Positions 8,368-17,875 are shown, counted from the stretch's first letter. The stretch is 64,000 nt of DNA from NORP259 sp041398705 (GCA_041398705.1 JAWKUI010000004.1:310001-374000), one strand, 5' to 3'. A program made the numbers and translations. Notes: generated by a model not told the origin, from the letters alone.

Positions 8368-9372
8368 TCAACCCGCCGACATGCGGTTGCGCAGTTCCAA
8401 GTTGGCTTCGTAGATCGCCGCCATCAGGCCGCGTTTCGCCTCCACCTGGACATCATCCTCGGAAAGCCCCTGCACTGCGCGGAAGCGCGAAGGCACGCCG
8501 CTGTCCCCAGCCGCCGACGTGCGTTGCCCGCGCGAAACTTGATCGAGCATCGCACCGAGTTTCTCCAGTCGGCGCTCGAGCAGATCCACCCGCCGCTCCC
8601 ACGCGGCATCGCGGTCCCGCAGCAATCGGTCCACATCGAGCTCCGCCGGCAACGGCATCGCCGGAGGCTGGGGCGCCCTCATGTCCACGACCTCGACCGC
8701 CGGCGGGGCAAGTTCCACTTGCGGCGCGACGGATTGCAATTCGACCGCGGGCTCCGGAACCGGCATGCGGCGCACGGCGGCCCTCGAGAAGCGTTCGATC
8801 ATGGCGGCCCGATCGCCACCCGAGCGCTGCGCCAGTTGGGCGCCGCGTGCCGCCGCCTGCTCGAGACTCGCCAAGTCGCATGCGCCCGGTTCGCCGCGGA
8901 ATCCGCGCAGGTGCGCCCCGCCGATGCTCACGCTCACGCGCAGGGCGCCGATCTGGTCCCCCCACGAAGCGTTGCGGGTCACGGCATTCAAATCGCCCGC
9001 CAAGGTCGCCAGCCGTTCGGGCGACAGCCCCTGCAAGTACAACAGGCACTCGCCGGCCTCGCGCCGCCCCGCCAGGATTCCATCCACTGGCAAGAGTCGT
9101 TCGAGCAGGCTGACGAAGAGCCCCTGGGCGAAGGCCGTTCCCTTGCGCAGATCCCAATCGGCAAAGCCGTCCAGCCGCACGTGCAACACGGCAAAGTCCA
9201 AACCCGCTTCCCGGGCCCCGGCCAGACCCCGTTCGGCCAGGCGGACCACTTCGTCATCGGCCGCGGGCAGGCGACCATGGAGCACATCGGGGGAGAACAG
9301 CACGCTTGGGGAGAACCGGGCGGTCCAGCCCGATGCTAGCGTTTTTCCGGCCAGGCTGAATCCGTTGACCAC
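8368..9372 (-). CDS. Degenerate GGDEF-domain protein with C-terminal coiled coil
   Basis: 334 residues. The stretch from about 40 to 190 has the diguanylate cyclase layout: LHVRLDGF for LDxF, DGILAGRREAGECLLYL where RxGGDEFxxLL should be, ALRVSVSIGGAHL for the VTxSxGxA strand, and LEQAAARGAQLAQRSGGDR for the final helix. The signature is replaced by EAGEC, so catalysis is not expected. GTP or c-di-GMP sensing, or a purely structural role, is possible. A proline-rich linker and a helical segment (VDRLLRDRDAAWERRVDLLERRLEKL region) follow, ending in NLELRNRMSAG. The start is GTG; no better start is evident. Convergent with the Sua5 fusion gene, 16 bases apart. Confidence 0.65.
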   Translation of the reverse strand: MVNGFSLAGKTLASGWTARFSPSVLFSPDVLHGRLPAADDEVVRLAERGLAGAREAGLDFAVLHVRLDGFADWDLRKGTAFAQGLFVSLLERLLPVDGILAGRREAGECLLYLQGLSPERLATLAGDLNAVTRNASWGDQIGALRVSVSIGGAHLRGFRGEPGACDLASLEQAAARGAQLAQRSGGDRAAMIERFSRAAVRRMPVPEPAVELQSVAPQVELAPPAVEVVDMRAPQPPAMPLPAELDVDRLLRDRDAAWERRVDLLERRLEKLGAMLDQVSRGQRTSAAGDSGVPSRFRAVQGLSEDDVQVEAKRGLMAAIYEANLELRNRMSAG

Positions 9373-9429
9373 GCTTGCCGTGACGGGATCGCGGCGACCC
9401 GTGCCCGCGTTCCCGATTTGAGACGCGGT

Positions 9430-9894
9430 TCAGGAGGCGCTCTGCAGGACCTCGAAGGCTTGCTGCTCGTCCGCGGCCTGACCCAGGCGACTGCGCACTT
9501 CGGCATTGCCCAGCACCCGGGCCACGTCGGCCAGGGTCCGGATGTGCACCAACTTCTGCGCCTTGGGGATCAGCAGGAGCACCACCAGCTCCGCCGGCGC
9601 CCCATCCATGCTTTCAAACGGCACCCCTTGACCGGGGGCGGTGATGCCGAGGCAAGCCAGGGGCTCCGCAATGCCATCGAGGGCAGCATGGGGAATCGCG
9701 ATGCCGCGCTCCATGCCCGTGGACATGGACCGTTCACGGCGCAGAACAGCCTCCAGGGCCGGTTCCGCCTGGGCGGCGGTCAAACGCCCCCGATCCACAA
9801 GGATCTGGACGAGGTCCGAGATTCCCTGCCACTTGTCCGGGGGGTTGAAGCCCACCACCAGCCCTTCCGGGCCCAGCAGCTCGCCGAGTTTCAT
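9430..9894 (-). CDS. PTS EIIA domain protein, PtsN/fructose type
   Basis: 154-residue stand-alone EIIA (PF00359 family). The phosphorylatable histidine is His69 in GMERGIAIPHAALDG, preceded by LRRERSMSTG, both hallmarks of the family; LVVLLLIPKAQKLVHIRTLADVARVL is the central strand-helix. There are no EIIB or EIIC parts and no sugar permease next to it, so a regulatory role as in the nitrogen PTS is more likely than sugar uptake. It lies 92 bases downstream of nhaA on the same strand, suggesting co-transcription with a sodium/proton antiporter. Confidence 0.87.
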   Translation of the reverse strand: MKLGELLGPEGLVVGFNPPDKWQGISDLVQILVDRGRLTAAQAEPALEAVLRRERSMSTGMERGIAIPHAALDGIAEPLACLGITAPGQGVPFESMDGAPAELVVLLLIPKAQKLVHIRTLADVARVLGNAEVRSRLGQAADEQQAFEVLQSAS

Positions 9895-9986
9895 ACCCCC
9901 AGTCTACGGGGCTGCCCGGCAGGTCTCCAAGGGAGCACCGGCCCCATCCGCGGAAATCGCGGAATCCGACCGGCGCACGCCTTGTT

Positions 9987-11333
9987 TCAGGCCACTTTGC
10001 GGACCTCTTTGTGCTCTTCCTGTTCGTGCCGTCCGCCCTCTTGCAACTTGAGCATGCGCCCGATGACGATCGCGGCCACGCCGACACCGGCCGAAAGCAA
10101 CGCGCCCATCTTGGCTTGGGCCTGCAGCTCCAGGATCTGGGCCGCCTGCGGGTGGCCCGGGGGCGGGCTGAAGGCCGCGGAGGAGACGAACAGGGCCACG
10201 GTCAGGCCCAGGCCGGCGACCATGCCGGCCATGAACAGGTCGGTCGTGGACATGCCCCGGGGCAGTCCAAACCCGAGTTTGCTGCCGAACTTGCTCATGG
10301 CGAAGACCCCGACGGTCTTGCCGATCACTAGCGAAGCCAACACGATCCAGGTCATGGCGCCGACGCCTTCCAGGCGCACGCCGGCGTTGGCCAGGGCGAA
10401 GAAGAACAGGCCCAGATCCACTGGGACCTCGACGGCGTGCTCGAAGCGCTCCAGGGTCGAGTGGGACAGGTGCAGGTCGCGGGCGGTCTCCTCACCCATG
10501 ATGTCGACCTCGTCTTCGCTGAAGAACAGGCCGGTGTCCCGGCGCGGACCGGGCATGAAGGGCACGATCGGCACCAGGGCCAGGGCCGGGTGCAGGTGCG
10601 CCAGCACGAGGCCGCACCAGGCAAAGGGGCCAGCGACGAAGATGTACGGCCACCAGGCGGTCACGTTGCGGGCCCGCATGAGGTAGGCGAAGGCCACGCC
10701 GACCCCCACCAGGGCCAACCAAGCGGGCTCGGCCGGATGGGCCGGGTCTCCGTAGAAGATGGCGATGATGCCCAGGCCCAGGGCGTCGTCCGCCACGGCC
10801 AGGAGCAGCAAAAAGTTCACAGCCGGGTGGTGTCCCCCGAAGACGGTGCGGGCCACCAGCCACGCCAGGGCGATGTCGGTGGCGGTCGGGATACCCCAAC
10901 CCCGTTGCACCGAAGGCCACAGCTCGCTGGCCCGGTCGTAGATGCCCATGCTCGCGGCGATCTGCACCGAAGCGAAGAACACGATGATCGGACCGACGAC
11001 CCCCCCGAGGGTTGCGAACAAAGGATTTACAGCCTTGCGCAGGGGGTTCAGGCTGCCGCCAGGCAAGGCGGCCTCGGTGATCTCCTTGGCCGCGATGGCA
11101 AAGAAGAAGACCATGAACACATCATTGACCAGGAAACTCAGGGTCAGATGGTGCCCGAAGATCGAGAAGTGCCCCGGAAGCTCCCAGACGCCCTCCCCGT
11201 GGCCGGCGCCCAGCAGGTAGTGGTACGTCTCCGGAGCCAGGTTGGCGAAGGCCAGGGCTGCGACCACCCCGGCGATCAGGGGGATGGAGAACTCCTGCAG
11301 GTATTGGATGGCGCGGTGTCTTTGGTGGCTCAT
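9987..11333 (-). CDS. nhaA: Na+/H+ antiporter NhaA
   Basis: Inner-membrane antiporter exchanging cytoplasmic sodium for external protons. The 448-residue protein has about twelve hydrophobic segments. Diagnostic blocks are FLVNDVFMVFFFAIAAKEI (helix II), GWGIPTATDIALAW (helix V with the two ion-binding aspartates in the family's DIAF-type motif; here AT-DIA) and LLLAVADDALGLGIIAIFY. The C-terminus is longer than in E. coli (388 residues) and ends in a charged tail EQEEHKEVRKVA. ATG at 11333 (MSHQRH) is chosen over the GTG 18 bases upstream. Followed on the same strand by the EIIA gene. Confidence 0.9.
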   Translation of the reverse strand: MSHQRHRAIQYLQEFSIPLIAGVVAALAFANLAPETYHYLLGAGHGEGVWELPGHFSIFGHHLTLSFLVNDVFMVFFFAIAAKEITEAALPGGSLNPLRKAVNPLFATLGGVVGPIIVFFASVQIAASMGIYDRASELWPSVQRGWGIPTATDIALAWLVARTVFGGHHPAVNFLLLLAVADDALGLGIIAIFYGDPAHPAEPAWLALVGVGVAFAYLMRARNVTAWWPYIFVAGPFAWCGLVLAHLHPALALVPIVPFMPGPRRDTGLFFSEDEVDIMGEETARDLHLSHSTLERFEHAVEVPVDLGLFFFALANAGVRLEGVGAMTWIVLASLVIGKTVGVFAMSKFGSKLGFGLPRGMSTTDLFMAGMVAGLGLTVALFVSSAAFSPPPGHPQAAQILELQAQAKMGALLSAGVGVAAIVIGRMLKLQEGGRHEQEEHKEVRKVA

Positions 11334-11493
11334 GGGGCAGATGGGATCCACCGGGGAGGCACCCGGCTCCAGCAGTTATCGGCCTTGGCATTCGCTGGAT
11401 ACAGAAAACCCATGATGGGTTTCCTGCCTGGGAAGGGAAGGAATAACTTCGTGGATCGTCCCGGCCTTGTTCCCGAACCGGGGTCAGATGGGT

Positions 11494-11522
11494 TTGACCG
11501 GAGTGGATTTGCTCCCTAGAGT
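11494..11522 (+). promoter_or_regulatory. Candidate sigma-70-type promoter of the type II secretion operon
   Basis: TTGACC (11494-11499) and TAGAGT (11517-11522) are separated by 17 bases and point to gspD, whose ATG is about 100 bases downstream. The match is 5/6 and 4/6 to the E. coli consensus. Confidence 0.4.
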
Positions 11523-11624
11523 GCCCCACCTCAGGACAGAAGAGCCCTAACATCAAGTCTGCCAAGAACATAGCCGGACACCCGGCGACCGTCTTCCCTC
11601 CCAACCGCCGCACCTGAAATCGCG

Positions 11625-13835
11625 ATGATCGCCACCGCGCTGCTCTTGACCCTTCCCCTGGCCCTGCCCCTCCGTGCGACTCAAGGTGGTCCAGGGGAGC
11701 AGGCGATTCCGCCCATCCAGGAAGTGGGATCGGAGTACATTCTCAATTTCCCACAGTCCCCGGACGGGCAAAGCGGCATGTCCCTGGCCCAATTCGTCCA
11801 GGCCTGCCAGCAGGTGACCGGCCTCACCTTCCACGTCAAGGAGGACGCCGCCTCGCGCCTGAGCACCTCCTTCGTGCGTCTGCTGGGCCCTAAGCGCATC
11901 CCGAAGGACAAGTTCTACTCGTTCTTCCAGATCCTGATGGTCGTCAACGACTTCGTCTGCACGGAGATCGGACCGGCGGGCATCAGCGTGATCCAGATCG
12001 ATTCGATCGCCCCGGGCAACGCCGCCGGCGGTGCCAAGGTGCGCCAGGCGGCCCCCTACGTCCCGCCGGAGGACCTGCACCTCTACGCCGACCAACCGGC
12101 CACCCTGATCACCACGGTGGTCAACCTCCCGAACACCGACGTGCGCAGCTTGTCGAACACCCTGCGCAGTCTGATTTCGGACCCGAACACCCAGCAGATG
12201 ATCCCCGCGGGCAACTCGAACTCGTTCGTGCTCACGGGTTTCGGCACCCAGGTGGCGGCTCTCGCTCGCATGCTGATCATCATCGACGAAGCTTCGGTGA
12301 TCGATTTGCCCGAACCCGAGTTCCGCCTGATCCGCCTCGAGTACGCTGCAGCGGACGAGATCGCGACCATCGTCGAGGAGCTGCTCGACTTCAACTCGCA
12401 GTTCGCGAGCCGCGCCGCCGCCGCCCAACCCCAGGGCCCGACCGCCCCCCTTGCCCGCAGCCAGGGTCAGGTCAAGATCATCGTCGACCCGCGCCAAAAC
12501 TCCCTGGCCGTGCTGGCGCTGCCCGAAGAGATGCCGCGCATCCGCGACCTGGTGGCCCAGCTCGACGTCGATACCGTCGATAGCGAACGCGCTTACCACA
12601 TCTACGCCGTGGAGAACGTGAAGTCCGCGGACCTGGCGGAAACCCTCAACTCGTTCCTGAGCGATGCGAGCCGCCTGGAGACCCAGCCCGGCTCCCCGCA
12701 GAACAGCAACGCCGCCGGCCGGGGCAACAACAACTCCGAATTCGTGGTGGTGCCCGATGAAAAGTCGAACTCGCTGCTGATCGCGGCGAGCCGCACCCGC
12801 TACCAGGAAGTGCTCGACCTGATCCGCCGCCTCGACCAGCGCCAACCCCAGGTGCTGATCGAAACCGCGCTGATCGAACTCACCGGCCAGGACATCTACG
12901 ACCTGGGCATCGAACTGGCCCTGGCGGATTTCACCGGCAGCCCGTCCTCGGGCGGCTGGGGCGTCACGAACTTCGGCCTGTCGACCCTGTCCGATACCAA
13001 CGGTGACGGCATCATGGACCTGCGCGTCCCGAACGCGGGCACGGGTTTCACCGCGGGTTTCCTCGACGGTGAGGACTTCAGCCTGCCCGTCCTGCTCGCC
13101 GCCCTGGAAGAGAACCGCAACTCGAACGTGCTCAACGTGCCGAGCGTGCTGGTCAACAACAACTTCCAGGCCACCGTAGAGACCAAGGAAGAACAACCCA
13201 CCACCACCATCACCGCGGTGGGTACCACGGGTCAGACCCAAGAGAACTTCAACACGTACGAGGAGGCGGGTATCACCATGAAGATCTCCCCGTCGATCAG
13301 TTCCTCGAACTACGTGCGCATCACGGTCGAGCTGCAGATCTCGAACTTCATCGGCAGCGTGAGCGGCGCCATCCCGCCGCCCCGGAGCACCCGGATGCTG
13401 ACCACGGAAGTCACCGTGCCCGATGGCGATACCATGGTGATCGGCGGCATCATCGTCGACAACCACTCGGAAACCGGCCGCAAGGTGCCCTTCCTCGGCG
13501 ACCTGCCCCTGGTCGGCACCCTCTTCCGTCGCGACTCCACCACCGGCACGCGCACGACCCTGTACTTCTTCGTGACCCCGCACATCCTCGATGACGCGGA
13601 GTTCGCCGACCTCGCCGAGATCTCCTACCAGAAGAAGATGGAAGCGGCGAGCACCATCGGCTCGGACCGCCTGCGCATCATCGACAGCGACTTCGGCGGC
13701 GACCGCGCCCTGATCGACCTCGATGGATTCGACATCCCGCTGTACTCGAGCCCGCCCCGCGGCGAAGTCGGCGCGGACGCCATCGGCAAGACTACGGAAG
13801 AAGTCAACCAAACCCTGAAGGGCTCCAAAGACTGA
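11625..13835 (+). CDS. gspD: Type II secretion outer-membrane secretin GspD
   Basis: 736 residues with an N-terminal signal peptide (MIATALLLTLPLALPLRA). The periplasmic N-domains occupy roughly 40-430, with KH-like repeats visible around NTDVRSLSNTLRSLISDP and a glutamine/proline-rich insert near 265. The secretin core runs from about 440 to 660 and carries VPFLGDLPLVGTLFR, followed by TTLYFFVTPHIL. It forms the multimeric gate through which folded exoproteins leave. It is first in an operon with gspE, F, G, H, I and J, 19 bases before gspE, which separates it from pilus or phage secretins. No pilotin-binding S-domain is obvious. Confidence 0.92.
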   Translation: MIATALLLTLPLALPLRATQGGPGEQAIPPIQEVGSEYILNFPQSPDGQSGMSLAQFVQACQQVTGLTFHVKEDAASRLSTSFVRLLGPKRIPKDKFYSFFQILMVVNDFVCTEIGPAGISVIQIDSIAPGNAAGGAKVRQAAPYVPPEDLHLYADQPATLITTVVNLPNTDVRSLSNTLRSLISDPNTQQMIPAGNSNSFVLTGFGTQVAALARMLIIIDEASVIDLPEPEFRLIRLEYAAADEIATIVEELLDFNSQFASRAAAAQPQGPTAPLARSQGQVKIIVDPRQNSLAVLALPEEMPRIRDLVAQLDVDTVDSERAYHIYAVENVKSADLAETLNSFLSDASRLETQPGSPQNSNAAGRGNNNSEFVVVPDEKSNSLLIAASRTRYQEVLDLIRRLDQRQPQVLIETALIELTGQDIYDLGIELALADFTGSPSSGGWGVTNFGLSTLSDTNGDGIMDLRVPNAGTGFTAGFLDGEDFSLPVLLAALEENRNSNVLNVPSVLVNNNFQATVETKEEQPTTTITAVGTTGQTQENFNTYEEAGITMKISPSISSSNYVRITVELQISNFIGSVSGAIPPPRSTRMLTTEVTVPDGDTMVIGGIIVDNHSETGRKVPFLGDLPLVGTLFRRDSTTGTRTTLYFFVTPHILDDAEFADLAEISYQKKMEAASTIGSDRLRIIDSDFGGDRALIDLDGFDIPLYSSPPRGEVGADAIGKTTEEVNQTLKGSKD

Positions 13836-13854
13836 TTCCTGAGCTCCCACCGAC

Positions 13855-15561
13855 ATGGTAAGTATCGCCGATCTCCTGCTCGACGCCGGCCTCGCCCGTA
13901 ACCAACTGGACGAGGTCCGGCAGACGGCCATCCACTCCGGGGAATCCATCGACCGGGTCATCCTGCAACGGGGATGGCTCGACGAGCCCACCCTGCTGCA
14001 GGTCTACGCCAAGCACCTGGGTTACGAATTCCGCGGCAGCCTGGAGGGCATCAAGGTCCCGACGCGTTTCGTGGACTCGATCCCTGTCCAGTTCGTGCGC
14101 AACTACAACCTGATCCCCCTCGAAGTCGGGGACGATCGGGTAGTCAAGGTCGCCACGTGCGCGCCTCTGGATCCCCACCCGATGGACGACCTGGCAGCCA
14201 TGCTCGGCTGCGAGATCGACCCCGTGCTGGCGCCGAAGCTTGAGATCACGGGCCTGATCGCCCGCGCCTACCGCCACAAGGCGGACGGCGTGGACGAAGC
14301 CCTCGAAGCCGTGGCCGAGGATGGCGACATCGGGTCGATGGCCGCCGAGATCGACGAGGCCGAAGACGTTCTCAACGTCTCGAACAAAGCCCCGATCATC
14401 AAGCTGGTCAACACCGTGCTCTTCCAGGCCTTGAAGATGAGGGCTTCGGACGTGCACTTCCAGCCCTACGCCGACCGCATGCAGGTGCGTTTCCGCATCG
14501 ACGGCATCCTCTACGACATGGATTCGATTCCCCGTCGTGTGCAGGACGCCATCATCAGCCGCGTGAAGGTGATGGGCAAGATGGACATCGCCGAGCGCCG
14601 TCTGCCCCAGGACGGTCGTGCCACCATCCGCCTCGGCGACGGCGAAGTCGACGTGCGTATCTCGACCGTGCCGACCTCCGACGGCGAGCGCATCGTACTG
14701 CGTCTGCTCGACAAGTCCGCCAAGCTCTACACCCTGGACGAGATCGGCCTAACCGCCGAAAACCAAGATACGATCCAGGACTACCTGAACTTCAACCACG
14801 GCATCATCCTGGTGACCGGGCCGACCGGTAGCGGCAAGACCACCACCCTCTATGCGTCGATGGCGCAAATCGACACGCGCCAGAAGAACGTGCTGACGAT
14901 CGAGGACCCGGTCGAATATGCCCTGCCCGGGGTCAGCCAGGTCCAGGTGAACACCAAGAAGGGCCTGACCTTCGCCACCGGCCTGCGCTCCTTCTTGCGT
15001 CAGGACCCGGACGTGATGATGGTCGGTGAGATCCGTGACCTCGAAACCGCCGAGGTGGCCATCCGCGCCGCACTCACCGGTCACCTTGTGTTCTCAACCG
15101 TTCACACGAACGACTCCGCCTCCACCATCACCCGTATGGTGGACCAAGGCGTGGAACCCTACCTGGTCTCCAGCTCGATCGTGCTGATCATCGCCCAGCG
15201 TCTGGTGCGTACGATCTGCCGCCATTGCCGCGAGGAAGTGCCGATCACCGACGAGTGGAAGGCCAAGCTCAGCAAGGTCGGAATGGATCTCGCGCGCATG
15301 AACGGCAAGGTCAGCATCGGCCGGGGCTGTGAAGAGTGTTTCCACTCGGGATACTCGGGCCGGACGGCCATCTACGAGATCCTGCCGGTCGACGAGGAGC
15401 TGCGCACCCAGATCATGGAAGGCGCCAGCGCCACCGAAATGAAGCGGGCCGCCGTGCAGCGTGGCCTTATCACCCTGCGTGAGGATGGCCGCACCAAGAT
15501 CGTCGCCGGTATGACCACCGCCGACGAAGTGCTGCGTGTGACCCAGCTCGACTTCGAATAG
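13855..15561 (+). CDS. gspE: Type II secretion assembly ATPase GspE
   Basis: 568-residue cytoplasmic hexameric ATPase powering pseudopilus assembly. N-terminal T2SSE_N-like region (1-150), then the ATPase: Walker A GPTGSGKTTT, Asp box, Walker B MMVGEIRDLETAEVAIRAAL, and His box HLVFSTVHTNDS. A zinc-binding tetracysteine loop is present: CRHC around residue 456 and CEEC about 40 residues later. Length and Cys4 loop fit GspE or PilB; the operon with pseudopilins favours GspE. gspF starts 5 bases after its stop. Confidence 0.93.
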   Translation: MVSIADLLLDAGLARNQLDEVRQTAIHSGESIDRVILQRGWLDEPTLLQVYAKHLGYEFRGSLEGIKVPTRFVDSIPVQFVRNYNLIPLEVGDDRVVKVATCAPLDPHPMDDLAAMLGCEIDPVLAPKLEITGLIARAYRHKADGVDEALEAVAEDGDIGSMAAEIDEAEDVLNVSNKAPIIKLVNTVLFQALKMRASDVHFQPYADRMQVRFRIDGILYDMDSIPRRVQDAIISRVKVMGKMDIAERRLPQDGRATIRLGDGEVDVRISTVPTSDGERIVLRLLDKSAKLYTLDEIGLTAENQDTIQDYLNFNHGIILVTGPTGSGKTTTLYASMAQIDTRQKNVLTIEDPVEYALPGVSQVQVNTKKGLTFATGLRSFLRQDPDVMMVGEIRDLETAEVAIRAALTGHLVFSTVHTNDSASTITRMVDQGVEPYLVSSSIVLIIAQRLVRTICRHCREEVPITDEWKAKLSKVGMDLARMNGKVSIGRGCEECFHSGYSGRTAIYEILPVDEELRTQIMEGASATEMKRAAVQRGLITLREDGRTKIVAGMTTADEVLRVTQLDFE

Positions 15562-15566
15562 GCGCG

Positions 15567-16835
15567 ATGCCGATCTACGAATACAAAGCCTACGGCCCCG
15601 GAGGCGCCACCAAGACCGGCATCATCGATGCCGACACGGAGCGCGACGCCCGGAACAAGCTGCGGCGCGACAAGCTCCTGGTGCACCAGCTCAGCGAGGT
15701 GCGCGGGGGCCGCAAGCGCGCCGCCAAGAAAGGCGTCAAGGCTCCCAAGGAAGGTCTGCTCACGCGGGCGATGGAAGCCCGCGCGCAACGCCAGGGCCCC
15801 GGGGCCAAGGAATCCGAGATCGTCGGCGGGATCACGCGCCAGATGGCCACCCTGCTCGGTTCGGGTATCCCCCTCTCCGACACCCTCTCCGCCATCGTCG
15901 ACCAGTCCGAACAACGCACGGTCGAAACCATGTTCCGCCAGGTGCGCGAGGACATCCAGTCGGGCTCCAACCTCGCCGACGCCCTCGGGCGCCACCCGCG
16001 CTGGTTCAGCCCGCTGTACGTGAACATGGTCAACGCAGGCCAAGCCTCGGGCAACCTGGACACGGTCCTTTCGCGCCTCGCCGACTACCTGCAGTCGCAG
16101 CGCGTTCTGCGCCGCAAGGTCATCGGCGCCCTGACCTACCCCATGATGATGGTCGGCATCGGCTTCATCGTGGTCACGATCCTCATGGCCAAGGTGGTTC
16201 CGGAAATCACCGCCATGCTCGTCGACCAGGGCAAAGCCCTGCCGCCCCCCACCAAACTGCTCGTCGGCATTTCGAAGATCTTCCAGGACTACTGGTGGGC
16301 CATCTTCGCCGTGATCGGCATCGTCTCCGCGACGGTCGAGCGTTTCTACAGGAACTCGGACAAGGGCCGCCTGGCCATCGACCGCTTCCTGCTCAAGATC
16401 CCCGTGCTCGGGGACATGCTGCGCAAGGCTGCCGTCGGCCGCTTTACCCGCACCCTTTCCACCCTGCTGCAATCCGGCGTGCCCGTCATCCAGAGCCTGG
16501 ATATCACCCGCAACGTCGTGGGCAACCGGGTCATCGCCGACGCCACGGATCACATCAAGACACGGGTCGTCGAGGGCACCGACATTTCGGCCCCCCTCAA
16601 GGCCAGTGGGGCATTTCCCAGCGTGGTAGGCTATATGGTCGCCGTTGGCGAACAATCTGGCGAATTGGAAGAGATGCTCGACCGTATCGCCGGAGCCTAC
16701 GACGAGGAAATCAATATGGTGACCGAACGGTTCACCGCCCTGCTCGAGCCCATCATGATCGTGGCCCTGGCAGGAATCGTCGGCTTCATCGTCTATGCCA
16801 TCATCGTGCCGATCTTGGAGATCGGCCGCGTCTGA
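15567..16835 (+). CDS. gspF: Type II secretion inner-membrane platform protein GspF
   Basis: 422 residues, the usual family size. It has two homologous T2SSF domains (about 90-210 and 290-415), each led by a cytoplasmic helix bundle: FRQVREDIQSGSNLADAL with YVNMVNAGQASGNLDTVL, and IKTRVVEGTDISAPLKASG with VGYMVAVGEQSGELEEML. Three membrane helices are at about 190-215, 240-260 and 390-415. It couples the GspE motor to pseudopilin insertion. The start MPIYEYKAYGPGGATKTG is the canonical GspF N-terminus. Confidence 0.93.
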   Translation: MPIYEYKAYGPGGATKTGIIDADTERDARNKLRRDKLLVHQLSEVRGGRKRAAKKGVKAPKEGLLTRAMEARAQRQGPGAKESEIVGGITRQMATLLGSGIPLSDTLSAIVDQSEQRTVETMFRQVREDIQSGSNLADALGRHPRWFSPLYVNMVNAGQASGNLDTVLSRLADYLQSQRVLRRKVIGALTYPMMMVGIGFIVVTILMAKVVPEITAMLVDQGKALPPPTKLLVGISKIFQDYWWAIFAVIGIVSATVERFYRNSDKGRLAIDRFLLKIPVLGDMLRKAAVGRFTRTLSTLLQSGVPVIQSLDITRNVVGNRVIADATDHIKTRVVEGTDISAPLKASGAFPSVVGYMVAVGEQSGELEEMLDRIAGAYDEEINMVTERFTALLEPIMIVALAGIVGFIVYAIIVPILEIGRV

Positions 16836-16842
16836 ACGAACC

Positions 16843-17279
16843 ATGAAAGTACGGAACCAATCCCGAGTCCGCCGCAACCACGGCTTCACCATCGCCGAAC
16901 TGATGGTGGTCATCCTGATCATCGGCCTCTTGGCCACCCTCGTGGTGCCCAAGGTCATGGACCAGTTCAACACGGCCAAGTGGGGCAAGGTCGAGGCGAC
17001 CTCTCTGCCCTGTCGAACGCCCTGCAGTCCTACGCCATGGCCAACGGGGGCGACTTCCCCGACAGCCTCGAGCACCTGGTCGAGCGCGACGCCAACGGCA
17101 AGTCCTTCCTGCAGCAGTCCGTGGTTCCGCGGGATCCGTGGAAGAACGAGTACGTCTACATGCCGCCGGAAGGCAACCGCGAGTACGAACTGTGGTGCTA
17201 TGGCAAGGACGGCCAGCCGGGCGGCGAAGGCGATGACCGCGACCTGAGCAGCCAAATGGTCCGCGACGGCCAGGAGTAG
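16843..17279 (+). pseudogene. gspG: Major pseudopilin GspG, interrupted by an apparent one-base deletion
   Basis: The first part encodes a type IV pilin-like leader and helix, RRNHG/FTIAELMVVILIIGLL with the Glu5-equivalent, up to KWGKVEA near 16998. The rest of a normal GspG, DLSALSNALQSYAMANGG then PRDPWKNEYVYMPP and ending DLSSQMVRDGQE, continues in the +1 frame to the TAG at 17277. Inserting one base within the GCGAC at 16996-17000 (for example GCGGAC) restores a continuous 145-residue pseudopilin of normal size. Without it translation goes out of frame and runs to about 17247. Because the six other operon genes are intact and the sequence on both sides is well conserved, a sequencing error in a G run is at least as likely as real inactivation. 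Confidence 0.85.
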
Positions 17280-17281
17280 TC

Positions 17282-17875
17282 ATGGCGCTGCGCCCCCCCA
17301 GGGTCCGGTCCTCCCGGCCAGGCGCCCTCTCGACCCGGGGGGGCTTCACCATCGTCGAACTGTCGGTCGTCGTGCTGCTCATCGGCATGATGACCTACCT
17401 AGTCAGCGCTAGCTTCGAGTCGATGGTGCCGGGGGAACGCCTCAATACCACCGTGCGCAACCTCGCCGGGGTGCTGCGCGAGGCGCGCCGCGAGGCGACG
17501 ACCCGCAACAAGCCGTATTACGTGCTCTACGACCTGGACCAGAACCGGTACCGGGTCATCACCCCCTTCGTACGAGGCGGGGGCTTGTTCGTCGCGGGGT
17601 ACCACAACGAAGAAGATCGGCTGCTCGGGGACTGGGAGGTTCCCAGCGAGGGCGTGAAGATCAACGCGGTCATCATCGCCGGGCAGCGGTTCGAGCAGGG
17701 CCAAGCGCTGGTGCAGTTCGATTCCGCAGGATCGGCGAGCGAGCACTCCGTGCTGGTATCCCAACCCGCCTACAACAACCTGTTCACCGTCGAAGTGCTG
17801 GCTCTCACCGGGCTGATCCGCTTCCACGAGGGGCTTTACGAGCGCGCCGCGCCGCAGGACGGGGACTTCGAATGA
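17282..17875 (+). CDS. Type II secretion minor pseudopilin, GspH-like
   Basis: 197 residues. After a basic leader comes the prepilin peptidase site and hydrophobic helix, RGG/FTIVELSVVVLLIGMMTY, with Glu5. The following region (ERLNTTVRNLAGVLREARREATTRNKPYYVLYD) matches the GspH/FimT pattern of a helix followed by strands. The assignment to GspH rather than another minor pseudopilin rests on that pattern and on gene order after gspG. It starts 2 bases after the gspG stop, and its own stop overlaps the start of the next gene (ATGA). Confidence 0.78.
   Translation: MALRPPRVRSSRPGALSTRGGFTIVELSVVVLLIGMMTYLVSASFESMVPGERLNTTVRNLAGVLREARREATTRNKPYYVLYDLDQNRYRVITPFVRGGGLFVAGYHNEEDRLLGDWEVPSEGVKINAVIIAGQRFEQGQALVQFDSAGSASEHSVLVSQPAYNNLFTVEVLALTGLIRFHEGLYERAAPQDGDFE

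Noticed and set aside
11553..13991. An open frame of over 800 codons on the minus strand opposite gspD
   Set aside because: It is the antisense shadow of gspD and the start of gspE in a GC-rich genome; its composition is low-complexity, and it has no recognisable domains.
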